From NCBI GenBank assembly GCA_016936655.1, contig JAFGXL010000035.1, positions 1 through 64,000 on the forward strand: a stretch of DNA of 64,000 bases, written 5' to 3'. Below the pieces are notes generated by a model. The model was not told the origin of the DNA. It saw nothing but the letters and a program-made list of their open reading frames with translations, and searched no databases. Origin of the DNA: Nitrospirota bacterium. GTDB taxonomy: Bacteria; Nitrospirota; Thermodesulfovibrionia; Thermodesulfovibrionales; Dissulfurispiraceae. A program made the position numbers and the translations under genes. Shown in pieces: positions 45,879-55,895 of the stretch (position 1 is the first letter of the stretch; the number at the start of each line of letters is the position of its first letter).

Positions 45879-46462
45879 GCTGTAGTACCTCTTACGAAAA
45901 TTTGTACAAAACCTTTAAGGGTCTCGTCTTTAGTTTTTTTGTCCGGCGTCTTGTTCAGCATCAATTCTTGGGCATTGAAGTAGGCGAAGCACATCCCAAG
46001 AAATGCCCTTGCTCCTATTTCAGGATCCAATTTGGTGATGATTCTCTTTTTCTGCAGTTCATTAAGGTATAAGGCGAGTGTATGCCAAAGTTCATAAATA
46101 AATTTTTGGTAGGTCTTAAGCAGTTTTTCCGGATATCGCTGAACTTCTGCCTGCACAAGTTGTATCATCTCTTTTCTTTCTGACAGCTTGTCATAAAAAC
46201 GCTCTGCAATTATAAGCAGAGATTCTTCATAGGGTTTGTCTGATACTTGAGGCAGAAGACCTTTAAGGTCGGGTAGAAAAGTATAGGAATTGAGCACTGT
46301 TTCAAAAAGCTTTTCCTTAGATCTAAAATGACGAAATAGAGTCACCTCAGCTAAACCTGCTTTTTTTGCTATCTCTTTTGTAGTGGCTCCAATATATCCT
46401 TTTGTAGAAAAGAGGTGGAGTGCGCTCTCTAAAATTCGGTCTCTGGTTGTCTGGTCATGCAC
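45875..46462 (-). CDS. TetR-family regulator of the efflux operon
   Basis: This 195-residue protein has an N-terminal HTH (GYIGATTKEIAKKAGLAEVTLFRHF). It starts with GTG at 46462 with AGGAG 6 bases upstream. The C-terminal ligand domain is typical of AcrR/TtgR-like repressors. It is first gene of tetR-tolC-adaptor-RND-emrAB, so it is likely autoregulated through the palindrome 30 bases upstream. Confidence 0.9.
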   Translation of the reverse strand: MHDQTTRDRILESALHLFSTKGYIGATTKEIAKKAGLAEVTLFRHFRSKEKLFETVLNSYTFLPDLKGLLPQVSDKPYEESLLIIAERFYDKLSERKEMIQLVQAEVQRYPEKLLKTYQKFIYELWHTLALYLNELQKKRIITKLDPEIGARAFLGMCFAYFNAQELMLNKTPDKKTKDETLKGFVQIFVRGTTA

Positions 46463-46490
46463 GCCTGACTCCTTTTTTTGAGTCTAATGC

Positions 46491-46514
46491 TTATGTAAGT
46501 GGTTACTTACATAA
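46491..46514. promoter_or_regulatory. TetR-type operator
   Basis: Perfect inverted repeat: 10-bp arms TTATGTAAGT / ACTTACATAA around a 4-base centre. Size and sequence resemble AcrR-type operators. It lies 29 bases upstream of the tetR start, in the gap between divergent tetR and tupA. Confidence 0.75.
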
Positions 46515-46666
46515 TAAAGTTCAGAAGTTTTAATAGTCAAGATATATATTTTTTATTTAACTGCTGTTTTTAAGTTGTAAAATCAGCGTTATTCCGTATT
46601 ATCGGCCAGCCAATATATATTTATAGAAGTTGCTGTTTACTTCATGGTAAGATAAAACCCATATCT

Positions 46667-46704
46667 GGACTAAACGAGAAGCTGATTCGTTATTCGATAA
46701 GTCC
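46667..46704 (+). other. Stem-loop structure upstream of tupA
   Basis: GGACT (46667-46671) pairs with AGTCC (46700-46704), enclosing a second stem AACGA (46673-46677) / TCGTT (46687-46691). It lies 15 bases before an eight-G run used as ribosome binding site. A role in regulating tungstate uptake is possible; it does not match the Moco riboswitch as I know it. Confidence 0.3.
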
Positions 46705-46731
46705 AAAAACACAAAACTGGGGGGGGTAGTG

Positions 46732-47541
46732 ATGAAGAGATTTTTAGTAGTGATGATGGTTGTTTTATGTTTTACAGTTTCAGCTTTTGGCGCTGAGAGA
46801 ATCAGGTGCGCTTCAACAACAAGCACTCAGAATTCAGGGCTTTTTGACCACATTCTTCCTGTATTCGAAAAAAAGGCAGGAATTAAAGTTGATGTTGTTG
46901 CAGTAGGCACTGGTGCAGCAATAGAGATTGGCAAGCGTGGAGATGCGGATGTACTTTTTGTGCACGCAAAAGAGCTTGAACTGAAGGCTGTAGCTGAAGG
47001 ATTTTTTATAAACAGGCATGATGTTATGTATAACGATTTTGTTATTATCGGTCCTTCAAATGATGCTGCTTTTGTTAAAGGGATTAAAAAGGCTGTTGAT
47101 GCATTTAAAAAGATATCTGTATCTGGCAGTCCTTTTGTATCTCGCGGAGATAAGTCAGGAACACACACAAAAGAGCTTAGCCTTTGGAAATCTGCCGGCA
47201 TAACACCAAAAGGCCAGGCATGGTATCTGGAGGCAGGGCAGGGAATGGCTAAGACGCAGAGAATAGCCGACGAAAAACGCGGATATACTCTTACAGACAG
47301 GGGAACATGGCTTGCGACTGTTGATAAAGACAAGCTCGACATGAAGATTGTGCTGGAAGGCGATGAGATACTCTTTAATCAGTATGGAGTAATGGCTGTT
47401 AATCCTGACAAACACAAGCATGTAAAGATAAAAGAAGCCATGGAGTTTGTGAACTGGCTAATATCAAAAGATGGGCAGGCAGCTATAGCGGACTTTAAGA
47501 ATAAAAACGGCAACAAGCTCTTTTATCCTAACGCAAAATAA
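46732..47541 (+). CDS. tupA: Tungstate ABC transporter substrate-binding protein
   Basis: A periplasmic protein of 269 residues with a signal peptide (KRFLVVMMVVLCFTVSAFG). TupA ligand motifs follow: RCASTTSTQNSGLFD, VDVVAVGTGAAIEIG, GDADVLFVHAK and VSRGDKSGTHTKEL-like. It binds tungstate with high selectivity in characterised relatives. An in-frame GTG at 46729 is the alternative start; the G-run 46719-46726 serves either. It is first of tupABC. Confidence 0.88.
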   Translation: MKRFLVVMMVVLCFTVSAFGAERIRCASTTSTQNSGLFDHILPVFEKKAGIKVDVVAVGTGAAIEIGKRGDADVLFVHAKELELKAVAEGFFINRHDVMYNDFVIIGPSNDAAFVKGIKKAVDAFKKISVSGSPFVSRGDKSGTHTKELSLWKSAGITPKGQAWYLEAGQGMAKTQRIADEKRGYTLTDRGTWLATVDKDKLDMKIVLEGDEILFNQYGVMAVNPDKHKHVKIKEAMEFVNWLISKDGQAAIADFKNKNGNKLFYPNAK

Positions 47542-47549
47542 ACTTTTCT

Positions 47550-48266
47550 ATGGAATATATTGCATCAGGATTTTATCATGCGCTGCAGCTGATACTTAAG
47601 CTCGACTCCGAGCTGCTCGGCATAATTTTTCTGTCGCTGAAGGTCTCTGGAGCTGCTCTTGTTTTAGCTGCTCTCATAGGCATACCGCTAGGGGCGCTGC
47701 TTTCATTGAAAAAGTTCCCTATGCGCAGCGCTGCTGTAAGCCTTTTGAACACATTTATGGGTCTGCCGCCAGTTGTTGTGGGTCTTTTTCTTTATCTTCT
47801 GCTTTCAAGGAGTGGTTCGCTCGGTTTTATGTCTTTGCTGTATACACCTTATGCCATGATGATTGCACAGACAGTGCTCTCTCTGCCTATAGTGGCATCG
47901 CTCACATATGCTGCTGTGTCATCTGTAAATCCTGTAATACGAATGGCAGCCAGAACGCTCGGCGCGAATAACTACCAGACAGCAGTCGCAATTATCAGAG
48001 AAGCACGCATGGGCATAATGGCTGCTGTTATTGCTGCATTCGGCAGGGTGATAGCAGAGGTTGGAGCCATACTCATAGTCGGCGGCAATATCGCCGGCCT
48101 TACGAGGGTGATGACCACAGCGATAGCCATGGAGACGGACAAGGGTAATTTTGAGCTCGCGCTTGCGCTCGGAATAATACTGCTGAGTCTCTCATTGCTG
48201 ATTAACACAGCGCTGCATCTGATTCAGAATAATAAAGATGTGCGTTCTCAGATAGAGGGGGACTGA
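47550..48266 (+). CDS. tupB: Tungstate ABC transporter permease
   Basis: This 238-residue protein has five or six membrane helices and the permease EAA-like loop AARTLGANNYQTAVAIIREARMGI. It starts 8 bases after tupA and 1 base before tupC ends the operon. Size and order match TupB. Confidence 0.88.
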   Translation: MEYIASGFYHALQLILKLDSELLGIIFLSLKVSGAALVLAALIGIPLGALLSLKKFPMRSAAVSLLNTFMGLPPVVVGLFLYLLLSRSGSLGFMSLLYTPYAMMIAQTVLSLPIVASLTYAAVSSVNPVIRMAARTLGANNYQTAVAIIREARMGIMAAVIAAFGRVIAEVGAILIVGGNIAGLTRVMTTAIAMETDKGNFELALALGIILLSLSLLINTALHLIQNNKDVRSQIEGD

Positions 48267-48267
48267 C

Positions 48268-48927
48268 ATGCCGATAAGTTTAAGGATATCCGGTCTATCA
48301 AAAGTTTACAACAGCAGTGTTGTGATCGATAATTGCAGCTACACATTCCAGGCCGGAAGCGTATACGCGGTAATGGGGCCAAATGGCTGCGGCAAGTCTA
48401 CTCTGCTCAGAATATGCAGTTTGCTCGAGAGTCCAACAAGCGGTTCTATTTCGTACTACGCAGGAGATAATGAGCTTGCTTATGATATGCGGCTGCGCAG
48501 GATGATGACTCTGCTGCTTCCTGATATAGGTATTTTCAACACAACCGTGCTAAAGAATGTTGAGTATGGCCTTAAGATCAGAGGTCTTTCCAGAAAAAGC
48601 ATTTATGATGCATCCTGTGAAGCTCTGGAGCTGGTCGGGTTGACTCATAAAATGAGCCAGAATGCCCTGCTGCTGTCGAGCGGTCAGAAGCGCAGGCTGG
48701 GCATAGCAAGGGCTTTGGTAATTAAACCCCGTCTGCTTATGCTTGATGAGCCTACATCAGCAATTGATGTTGAAAATACAGAGATAGTTGAGTCTGCAAT
48801 ACTCCGCATTAAACAGGAGCGTAGCTCGACAATAATACTTTCAACACATGAAAGGACTCAAGCGGACAGACTGGCTGACAAGGTGGTTTTTGTAGAAAAT
48901 AAAAGACTGTCACAGGATGGTTTTTAA
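48268..48927 (+). CDS. tupC: Tungstate ABC transporter ATPase
   Basis: This 219-residue ATPase has Walker A GPNGCGKSTLLRI, signature LSSGQKRRLGIARAL and Walker B RLLMLDEPTSAID. It energises TupB. Its 3' end overlaps the convergent modF gene by 18 bases. Confidence 0.88.
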   Translation: MPISLRISGLSKVYNSSVVIDNCSYTFQAGSVYAVMGPNGCGKSTLLRICSLLESPTSGSISYYAGDNELAYDMRLRRMMTLLLPDIGIFNTTVLKNVEYGLKIRGLSRKSIYDASCEALELVGLTHKMSQNALLLSSGQKRRLGIARALVIKPRLLMLDEPTSAIDVENTEIVESAILRIKQERSSTIILSTHERTQADRLADKVVFVENKRLSQDGF

Positions 48928-50400
48928 TATTCTATGACTGGATAGGATCCTGCCGCCTTTCATTTTAAGTTCGTGATTGATTATGGGAATTATCTCGTTT
49001 CTGTGGTGAGTTGACATGACTATTGTTGTTCCCATTCGGCCAATTTGTTCAACGAGATTTAGAAATTCGCTGCGTGAATATTCGTCAAGTCCGTTGAATG
49101 GTTCATCGAGCAGGAGCATATCAGGTTTGTTTACCATAGCGCGCGCAAGCAGCACCTTCCTTGACTCTCCGTAAGAGAGCGAAAGGATGCGTCTGTTTCG
49201 CAGGTTATCTATTCTCAAAATATGCAACCATTCAATAGCAGCTTCTTTTTGAGCTTTGGATACTTCATCATAAAGGCCTATACTCGAAAAAAAGCCTGAA
49301 AGCACCACATCTTCTGCTGAGATGCCCCAGTCGTAACTCGCCTGCAAAGAGGATGAAACATACCCGATCCTTTTCCTCACATCCCATACAGAAGCATCAT
49401 TTTGAAGATTAAATCTCAATATCTTGCCTCCTGATGCAGGGTGCAGTTCTGCCATTATCAATTTAAAGAGAGTTGATTTCCCAGCGCCGTTTTTGCCGCT
49501 GATTGCCCAGTGTTCACCCTTGTTAATTCGCCAGTTGATATTATGGAGTATCTGCCAGTCTCCAATATATATGTCAGCATTTTTAATTTCTATCAGAGGC
49601 GCTGATTCACTTTTGTACTCCAGATACTCAGACTCTTTTTTTTCAATAATGGGGATGCTTTCATCTGATGTCATGCGAATATATGCTTGTTTTCTGACAT
49701 GGGGAAGATCTTTTTTGCCGCTCTGCATTACTATACTGCCTCTGTCAAGCACCAGTGCATGCGTTATACAGTTTGGCATCTCTAGTGTTCTGTGTGTTGA
49801 GTAGATAATCTGGGTGCCTGAGAGTGCGGTTTGATCAATTATGTCAATAATCGCTTCTCTTGAGTCCGCATCAGGGTCATTGCATATCTCATCAAGCATA
49901 AGCAGTACGGGTTCTGATACAAGAGCGCGAGCTATCATCACTTTTTTAGCCTCGCCAGATGATATGCGGAGTATCTCTTTTTGGCGCAGGCTGTCTATTC
50001 CGAGCTGTTCGATAATTCTGTCGGCGATACTTATCTGATGTTTGTTAGGTTTGTCAAAGAGCCATACTGTGTCGGCAAACCCTGTATGTATCACCTCTTC
50101 AACTTTAATGTTCCAGTCATATTTTGCATAGGCATTAAGCATTTCTGGTGAAACAAGTGCAGCATGATTTTTTATACCGATAGGGCTCTCCTGAGGCTCT
50201 CCTTGAATCGCATAAATTCTGCTGCCTGCATTGTGCCAAATGTCTCCATGTATGAGTTTAAGAAAAGTTGTCTTGCCCGCGCCATTGCTGCCTAACAATG
50301 TCCAGTTCTCATCCTTTTGAAGCCGCCATGAGATATCAGAAAGTATTTTCTGGTTTCCGATTTGAACATCAGCGCGTTGTATGTCGATCAATGCATTCAT
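48910..50400 (-). CDS. modF: ModF-like tandem ABC ATPase
   Basis: This 496-residue protein has two complete ABC domains: GSNGAGKTTFLKL / ISSGEAKKVMIARAL, and GKNGAGKSTLFKL / LSYGESRKVLLARAM. It has no membrane part. Length and arrangement match ModF, which is found with molybdate/tungstate genes but has no clear transport role. Convergence with tupABC supports a Mo/W link. Photorepair-type PhrA ATPases are similar, so the symbol is tentative. Confidence 0.75.
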   Translation of the reverse strand: MNALIDIQRADVQIGNQKILSDISWRLQKDENWTLLGSNGAGKTTFLKLIHGDIWHNAGSRIYAIQGEPQESPIGIKNHAALVSPEMLNAYAKYDWNIKVEEVIHTGFADTVWLFDKPNKHQISIADRIIEQLGIDSLRQKEILRISSGEAKKVMIARALVSEPVLLMLDEICNDPDADSREAIIDIIDQTALSGTQIIYSTHRTLEMPNCITHALVLDRGSIVMQSGKKDLPHVRKQAYIRMTSDESIPIIEKKESEYLEYKSESAPLIEIKNADIYIGDWQILHNINWRINKGEHWAISGKNGAGKSTLFKLIMAELHPASGGKILRFNLQNDASVWDVRKRIGYVSSSLQASYDWGISAEDVVLSGFFSSIGLYDEVSKAQKEAAIEWLHILRIDNLRNRRILSLSYGESRKVLLARAMVNKPDMLLLDEPFNGLDEYSRSEFLNLVEQIGRMGTTIVMSTHHRNEIIPIINHELKMKGGRILSSHRILKTIL

Positions 50401-50515
50401 GATTTTGCGTTTAGTTTATATTGCATCACTTATGAGCTGTGATTCCAGCAGATGTTGAACTTTGACACCTCATCTGTTATCTTAAATATCCATGTATTAT
50501 TGTTAAATGTTATAA

Positions 50516-50603
50516 GCCGGAGTGGCGGAACTGGCAGACGCAAGGGACTTAAAATCCCTCGATGCCTAGCATCGTACGAGTTCGATTCTCGTCTCCGGCA
50601 CCA
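50516..50603 (+). tRNA. tRNA-Leu (anticodon TAA)
   Basis: The 88-base gene includes an encoded CCA. The acceptor stem is GCCGGAG/CTCCGGC; the anticodon stem AGGGA/TCCCT holds loop CTTAAAA with TAA at 50550-50552. A class II variable arm GATGC-CTA-GCATC and T-loop GTTCGATTC are present. A TTGACA at 50462-50467 upstream may be part of its promoter. It is directly followed by galU. Confidence 0.97.
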
Positions 50604-50627
50604 CAAAAACATCTTCCTGGAGGTTTT

Positions 50628-51494
50628 ATGGGTCAAGGCATAAGAAAGGCTGTATTTCCAGCTGCGGGGCTGGGCACACGGTTTCTTCCTGCAACAAAGG
50701 CCTCGCCAAAAGAGATGCTTCCAATTGTGGACAAGCCTCTTATACAGTATGGAGTCGAAGAGGCAGTTGAGTGCGGCATTGATCAGTTCATTATCATAAC
50801 TGGCAAGAACAAGCGCGCTATTGAAGACCATTTTGATACAGCCGCTGAGCTTGAAGAGAAGCTGAGAAATTCCGGAAAGGACGCGATGCTTGATGAGATT
50901 ACTCGCCTGAACACAATAGATTTTGCCTATATCAGGCAGCGCGTTGCGCTTGGTCTGGGACATGCTATTTTTTGCGCAGAGCCTTTTGTAGGGCAGGAGC
51001 CTTTTGCCGTGATACTGAGTGATGATGTTATTGATCCTGACTTCAAGGTCTTGAAAGAGATGATAGAGCTTTATGAGAAAGTGAAGTCTCCTGTTGTTGC
51101 TATACAGGAGGTGCCAAGAGCAGAGACCAAAAGGTACGGCATAATTGATGGTGAGATCGAAAATGGAGCTATCAGGATAAAGGGGATGGTAGAGAAGCCT
51201 GATCCTAACAATGCGCCTTCCAATCTGGCTATAATTGGTAGATATATTCTTACGCCCGATATATTTGATGTCCTCAAAAAGCAGGAGCCAGGCAAGGGCG
51301 GAGAGATACAGCTCACAGACGCGCTCATCAGTTTGATGTCACAAAGGCCGATTTATGGATACAAGATAAAGGGCGGCAGATATGATGCTGGAGACAAACT
51401 CGGTTATCTGATGGCTACTGTTGATTTTGCGCTCAAAAACAGTGAGCTTTCAGATCCATTCAGAAAGTTTCTTGATAAAAGGATTTGCGGCTGA
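50628..51494 (+). CDS. galU: UTP-glucose-1-phosphate uridylyltransferase
   Basis: This 288-residue protein has AVFPAAGLGTRFLPATKASPKEML-type N-terminal nucleotide and sugar-phosphate signature split as AAGLGTRFLPATK and KEMLPIVDKPLIQYG, plus VILSDDVID. The frame is open into the tRNA, but the true start is the ATG at 50628 behind CTGGAGG. It makes UDP-glucose, upstream of the UDP-xylose route at 15.5 kb. Confidence 0.95.
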   Translation: MGQGIRKAVFPAAGLGTRFLPATKASPKEMLPIVDKPLIQYGVEEAVECGIDQFIIITGKNKRAIEDHFDTAAELEEKLRNSGKDAMLDEITRLNTIDFAYIRQRVALGLGHAIFCAEPFVGQEPFAVILSDDVIDPDFKVLKEMIELYEKVKSPVVAIQEVPRAETKRYGIIDGEIENGAIRIKGMVEKPDPNNAPSNLAIIGRYILTPDIFDVLKKQEPGKGGEIQLTDALISLMSQRPIYGYKIKGGRYDAGDKLGYLMATVDFALKNSELSDPFRKFLDKRICG

Positions 51495-51504
51495 CAGGTT
51501 TGCA

Positions 51505-51870
51505 ATGAATCAGCCGGCTGATAAATTTATTATCCTAGAGCAGAAATGTGAAGGCTCATGCGCTGATATTTATGAGACAGATTCCGATTTTCTGATTGAT
51601 ATTGATCTGCCCGGTTATGATGTGGATGAGATAGGAGTGAGAATTTATGAGCAGTGGGTTATCATAGAATGCTCTAAACAGAATGATTACAACAGGGCAT
51701 TCAAGTTTATCTGCCTTGAACGCTGCTGCAGTCCAATAAAACGAGCGCTCAGGCTTCCTTCAACTGTCAGAAGCGAAGGATCAGAGGCTGTATACAGCAA
51801 AGGAGTTCTCAGTCTGAAGCTGCAGAAAAACAGCGTGGTATTTACAAATATAAAGGTGGTAAAAAAATAA
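51505..51870 (+). CDS. Hsp20/alpha-crystallin-like small heat-shock protein
   Basis: This 121-residue protein starts at the ATG at 51505, 11 bases after galU. An alpha-crystallin-type beta-sandwich is visible (CADIYETDSDFLIDIDLPGYD, VIIECSKQN, AVYSKGVLSLKLQK). The IxI-type tail is weak (TNIKV). It has several unusual Cys residues. Its place directly before lon suggests a proteostasis pair. Confidence 0.7.
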   Translation: MNQPADKFIILEQKCEGSCADIYETDSDFLIDIDLPGYDVDEIGVRIYEQWVIIECSKQNDYNRAFKFICLERCCSPIKRALRLPSTVRSEGSEAVYSKGVLSLKLQKNSVVFTNIKVVKK

Positions 51871-51924
51871 AAAGGCTCTGAAAAAAGGGTTATACTTACG
51901 TTAGAAGAAACGGAGGAATGTTTA

Positions 51925-54456
51925 ATGGCTGAAGCTGAAATAAAAGATGATAAAGATATAGAGATACCAGATACGCTGCCTGTACTGCCGGTGCGCGACA
52001 TTGTGGTGTTTCCATATATGATACTTCCGCTTTTTGTGGGCAGGGATATATCTATCAAGGCTATTGACCATGCGCTGAGCGGAAACAGGATGGTGCTTCT
52101 CCTTACTCAGAGAGATCTGAATATTGACGCGCCGTCACTAAAGGACCTCTATTCAATAGGCACAGTATGCATGATAATGCGTATGCTGAAGCTGCCGGAT
52201 GGCAGGGTCAAGATACTTGTGCAGGGTGTCAGCAAGGCAAAGGTGGACAAGTTTGTACAGCATGAGCCTTTTTTCACTGCTAAGATCGAGAAGATAGAGG
52301 AAGAGAAGCCCGGCGCTCTTAAGATAGAGGATGAGGCTCTTATCAGAAATGTTAAGGAGCAGCTTGACAAGGCTGTGTCATTAGGCAAGACCATACTTCC
52401 TGACATGATGGTAGTTATAGAAAATATTGACGACCCAGGAAAGCTTGCTGATCTTATAGCTTCGAATCTCGGTCTTCGCACAGAGCAGTCTCAGGAGATT
52501 ATAGAGATGTCAGACCCTGTGGAGAGGCTCAGGAGGGTTAGCGAGATACTCACCAGAGAGATACAGCTTCTCACTATCCAGCAAAAGATACAGACAGAGG
52601 CCCGCGGCGAGATAGACAAGAGTCAGAGGGAATACTTTCTTCGTGAACAGCTCAAGGCTATACAGAGGGAGCTTGGAGAAATCGATGAGCGTGCTGAAGA
52701 GGTGAGGGAGTTCCGTAAAAAAATTGATGAGTCAAAAATGCCGGAGAAGGTGTTGAAAGAGGCTGAAAAGCAGCTCAGGCGTATAGAGAAGATGCACCCA
52801 GACAGCGCTGAGGCTGGCACGATAAGGACATATCTTGAGTGGCTCACTGAGCTGCCATGGTCAAAAAGTACAAAAGACCAGATAGATATCAAAGCTGCTG
52901 AAAAGGTGCTGAACGAAGATCACTATGACATGGAAAAGGTGAAAGAGAGAATACTCGAATACCTTAGCGTAAGAAAACTGAAAGAGAAGATGAAGGGGCC
53001 TATAATCTGTTTTATAGGACCTCCAGGAGTCGGCAAGACATCTTTAGGCAGATCTATAGCAAAGGCGCTCGGCAGGGAGTTTGTCAGAATGTCCCTTGGC
53101 GGTGTACATGATGAGGCTGAGATCAGAGGACACAGACGCACATATGTCGGCGCTCTGCCCGGCAGGATTATTCAGGGTATGAGGCAGGCCGGCACAAACA
53201 ACCCGCTTATTATGCTTGATGAGATTGACAAACTCGGTTCTGACTTCAGGGGAGACCCCTCGTCAGCCCTGCTTGAGGTGCTAGATCCTGAACAGAATAA
53301 CTCATTTATGGATCACTATCTGTCAGTGCCTTTTGACCTGTCAAATGTAATGTTTATCACAACAGGCAATATGGCAGATACTATACCTGGTCCTCTGCGC
53401 GACAGGATGGAGATTATTTATCTCTCAGGATATACAAGCGAAGAGAAGCTCCAGATAGCGAGAAAGTATCTTGTACCAAAACAGATGGAAGAAAATGGCG
53501 TTACGTCTAAGATATTGAAGATAAGCGACTCTGCGATACTCAAGGTTATATCTCACTACACAAGAGAGGCCGGTGTCAGAAACCTCGAAAGGCAGATGGC
53601 AAATCTCTGCAGAAAGGTGGCAAAGAGGTTTGTCGAGAGCTCGAAGAAGTCTTTTGAGATCACTTCCGCAAATGTGGAGAAATATCTCGGCGTGCCGAAA
53701 TTTCTCACAGAGGATGAGATAAAAAAGAATGAAGTTGGCGTAGCTACAGGCCTTGCATGGACAGAGTCTGGCGGAGACCTCATATATATCGAAGCTACTG
53801 TAATGAAAGGCAAGGGCAGCCTTACCCTTACAGGCCAGCTTGGTGATGTGATGAAGGAATCTGCGCAGGCTGCGCTCAGCTATGTCAGATCCAAGGCATC
53901 AAAATTAGGAATAAGCGAAGAGCTTTTTTCTACGACTGATATACATATTCATGTGCCGGCAGGCGCAATACCTAAAGACGGACCATCAGCAGGCATAACA
54001 ATGGCTACAGCCATATCATCAGCGCTAATAGGCACTCCTGTAAGAAGGGATGTGGCTATGACAGGCGAGGTTACGCTCAGGGGAAGGGTGCTGCCGATCG
54101 GTGGGCTTAAGGAGAAGACTCTGGCTGCAAAGCGCATGGGTATAAAAAATGTAATAATTCCTGTACGCAACAAAAAGGATCTGGAAGACCTTCCTCCATA
54201 TGTAAAAGAGGATATGAACTTTGTGGTTGTTGATAATATGGAGGATGTGCTTAAAACAGCCCTTAGTAATGGCGATATAATCGCATGTTCAAAGTCAAAG
54301 AAGGATGCAACTGCAAAATCAAAGACAAAGCCAACAGGAAAGTCAAAGGTAGCAGTTGCAAAAATGTCAGCTCCAAAAAAGTTGGTAAAAAAGAGCGATG
54401 CGCATAAAAGAGGCAGGAGAGCTGAATCTCCTGCAAGAAATAAAAAGAAGGCATAA
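51925..54456 (+). CDS. lon: ATP-dependent protease Lon with a lysine-rich C-terminal tail
   Basis: This 843-residue protein has an N-domain ([22 protein letters not shown]), AAA+ module with Walker [14 protein letters not shown] and Walker [12 protein letters not shown], and proteolytic Ser-Lys dyad in [14 protein letters not shown] and [12 protein letters not shown]. The ordinary Lon fold ends near residue 788. About 55 more residues are Lys/Ala/Ser-rich ([19 protein letters not shown]), resembling a disordered nucleic-acid-binding tail. CGGAGGA upstream gives the start. The tail DNA overlaps the thiL start by 59 bases. Confidence 0.95.
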   Translation: MAEAEIKDDKDIEIPDTLPVLPVRDIVVFPYMILPLFVGRDISIKAIDHALSGNRMVLLLTQRDLNIDAPSLKDLYSIGTVCMIMRMLKLPDGRVKILVQGVSKAKVDKFVQHEPFFTAKIEKIEEEKPGALKIEDEALIRNVKEQLDKAVSLGKTILPDMMVVIENIDDPGKLADLIASNLGLRTEQSQEIIEMSDPVERLRRVSEILTREIQLLTIQQKIQTEARGEIDKSQREYFLREQLKAIQRELGEIDERAEEVREFRKKIDESKMPEKVLKEAEKQLRRIEKMHPDSAEAGTIRTYLEWLTELPWSKSTKDQIDIKAAEKVLNEDHYDMEKVKERILEYLSVRKLKEKMKGPIICFIGPPGVGKTSLGRSIAKALGREFVRMSLGGVHDEAEIRGHRRTYVGALPGRIIQGMRQAGTNNPLIMLDEIDKLGSDFRGDPSSALLEVLDPEQNNSFMDHYLSVPFDLSNVMFITTGNMADTIPGPLRDRMEIIYLSGYTSEEKLQIARKYLVPKQMEENGVTSKILKISDSAILKVISHYTREAGVRNLERQMANLCRKVAKRFVESSKKSFEITSANVEKYLGVPKFLTEDEIKKNEVGVATGLAWTESGGDLIYIEATVMKGKGSLTLTGQLGDVMKESAQAALSYVRSKASKLGISEELFSTTDIHIHVPAGAIPKDGPSAGITMATAISSALIGTPVRRDVAMTGEVTLRGRVLPIGGLKEKTLAAKRMGIKNVIIPVRNKKDLEDLPPYVKEDMNFVVVDNMEDVLKTALSNGDIIACSKSKKDATAKSKTKPTGKSKVAVAKMSAPKKLVKKSDAHKRGRRAESPARNKKKA

Positions 54457-55474
54457 TCCTTCTTCACCAGACTTTTCCAGAAATGCGGAGGTTATTGTCG
54501 GCATCGGAGACGATGCCGCAGTCCTCTCGCTTCATGACAGAAGAACCCTTGTTACAACTGACATGATGATAGAGGGTGTGCATTTTGATCTCTCATTCAC
54601 TAATTTCGTGAGCCTTGGATATAAGCTCGTATCAGTTAATGTGAGCGATATAATGGCTATGGGATCTGAGCCAAGATATCTTTTTCTGAATATAGCTCTA
54701 AACGGCGAAACAGACATGGATGACTTCTGGAGGCTCTTCAGCGGAATAGAGCATGCTATGCGCATATATGGGCTGCGGCTGTTAGGCGGTGATCTTTCAT
54801 CATCAACAGGTCCGGCAATGCTCTCAGCAACTCTTATAGGTAGTTCATCATCATTTTTGACAAGGTCAGGAGCAAATCCCGGAGACAAAATTTATGTTAC
54901 AGGCACGCTAGGAGACTCCGCCTGCGGTCTAGAGATACTCAAAAGACTTTCACCAGATTCTAGGGAGTCTGTCAGAAACATAGATTTTATCAACGAGTTT
55001 AATGCAGAAAATCTGGATTCTCTACATCTGGAGGCTTCTTATCATAAGCAAATAAGTTTTAGCACAGCTCTGCCGCTTATTAAAAGGCATCTTGCTCCGG
55101 ATGCAAGAGCATCACAGGCATACGCATCAGCAGCTACAGCTATGATGGATATAAGCGACGGACTTTTTATTGATCTTAACAGGCTCTGTGATGAGAGCGC
55201 AGTGGGGGCTGAAATAGATCTTGCAAAAATACCTGTTTCCGGAGAACTCGCCATAGTATCCGGGCTTCTGGAACTTGATAGCCTCATGCTTGCTTCATCA
55301 GGCGGAGAGGATTATGAACTTCTTTTTACAGCTCCGCCGGATACAGCTGAATCTGAACTTCAGGGAGCTGCATGCATCGGCTTTATAACTGACTCTGGTA
55401 TGTTTGCCAAGGATTCTGAAGGACGCAGAACAGAAATCAAGCCCAAGGGATATCAGCACTTTGCGAATTCGTGA
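54398..55474 (+). CDS. thiL: Thiamine-monophosphate kinase
   Basis: This 358-residue protein has the expected N-terminal pattern GELNLLQEI, then [36 protein letters not shown] and [12 protein letters not shown]. It phosphorylates TMP to TPP. The start ATG lies inside lon; the GELxLL motif close to it supports this start. A hairpin (54413-54434) lies in the overlap. Confidence 0.92.
   Translation: MRIKEAGELNLLQEIKRRHNPSSPDFSRNAEVIVGIGDDAAVLSLHDRRTLVTTDMMIEGVHFDLSFTNFVSLGYKLVSVNVSDIMAMGSEPRYLFLNIALNGETDMDDFWRLFSGIEHAMRIYGLRLLGGDLSSSTGPAMLSATLIGSSSSFLTRSGANPGDKIYVTGTLGDSACGLEILKRLSPDSRESVRNIDFINEFNAENLDSLHLEASYHKQISFSTALPLIKRHLAPDARASQAYASAATAMMDISDGLFIDLNRLCDESAVGAEIDLAKIPVSGELAIVSGLLELDSLMLASSGGEDYELLFTAPPDTAESELQGAACIGFITDSGMFAKDSEGRRTEIKPKGYQHFANS
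54413..54434 (+). other. Hairpin in the lon/thiL overlap
   Basis: A perfect 8-bp stem GCAGGAGA / TCTCCTGC with a 6-base loop, starting 15 bases after the thiL ATG. The same DNA codes for the Lon tail in one frame and the ThiL N-terminus in another. Confidence 0.5.
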
Positions 55475-55895
55475 AAGACTGAGATCCATACTCACAATAA
55501 ATGAATCGCCCCGCAGGCTCGCTTTTGCTTTTGCCCTCGGACTTTTTATAGCCATTTCTCCCCTTATTGGGCTGCATACAATACTTGGCTTGGGCTTGAG
55601 CTGGCTCTTTAGACTTAACAAATTTGTAACAATGCTAGGTGTTTTCGTCAATAATCCATGGACATTGGTTCCCATATATACATTTGCGACATGGGTAGGA
55701 GCGATACTGCTGGGTGTTGATGACATAATTCCTGATATAGACTGGAATAATGTAAACTACAAAATGTTTTTTGATGAGTTTAAGCCGCTATTGTGGCCGT
55801 TTATCGTTGGCTCTACATTTGTCGGGCTGGTGTCTTCTGTTGCTGCATATTTTGTCATATACATCATGATTAAGAGATCGAGAAATGAAAATTAA
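55461..55895 (+). CDS. DUF2062 membrane protein
   Basis: With the TTG start at 55461 the product has 144 residues. An ATG at 55404 is possible but would overlap thiL by 71 bases. The sequence has SPRRLAFAFALGLFIAISPLIGLHT and FVNNPWTLVPIYTFATWVG, typical of DUF2062 (COG3216), with about three membrane helices. The function is unknown. It is embedded in a translationally coupled housekeeping run. Confidence 0.75.
   Translation: MRIRERLRSILTINESPRRLAFAFALGLFIAISPLIGLHTILGLGLSWLFRLNKFVTMLGVFVNNPWTLVPIYTFATWVGAILLGVDDIIPDIDWNNVNYKMFFDEFKPLLWPFIVGSTFVGLVSSVAAYFVIYIMIKRSRNEN

Noticed and set aside
46580..46700. ModE-type operator or Moco riboswitch upstream of tupA
   Set aside because: CG-TTAT-like pieces are present but do not form the expected symmetric site, and the leader does not match the Moco motif as I know it.
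46827..47342. 171-codon frame antisense to tupA
   Set aside because: tupA has signal peptide and family motifs over the same bases; the antisense frame has neither start signal nor domain.
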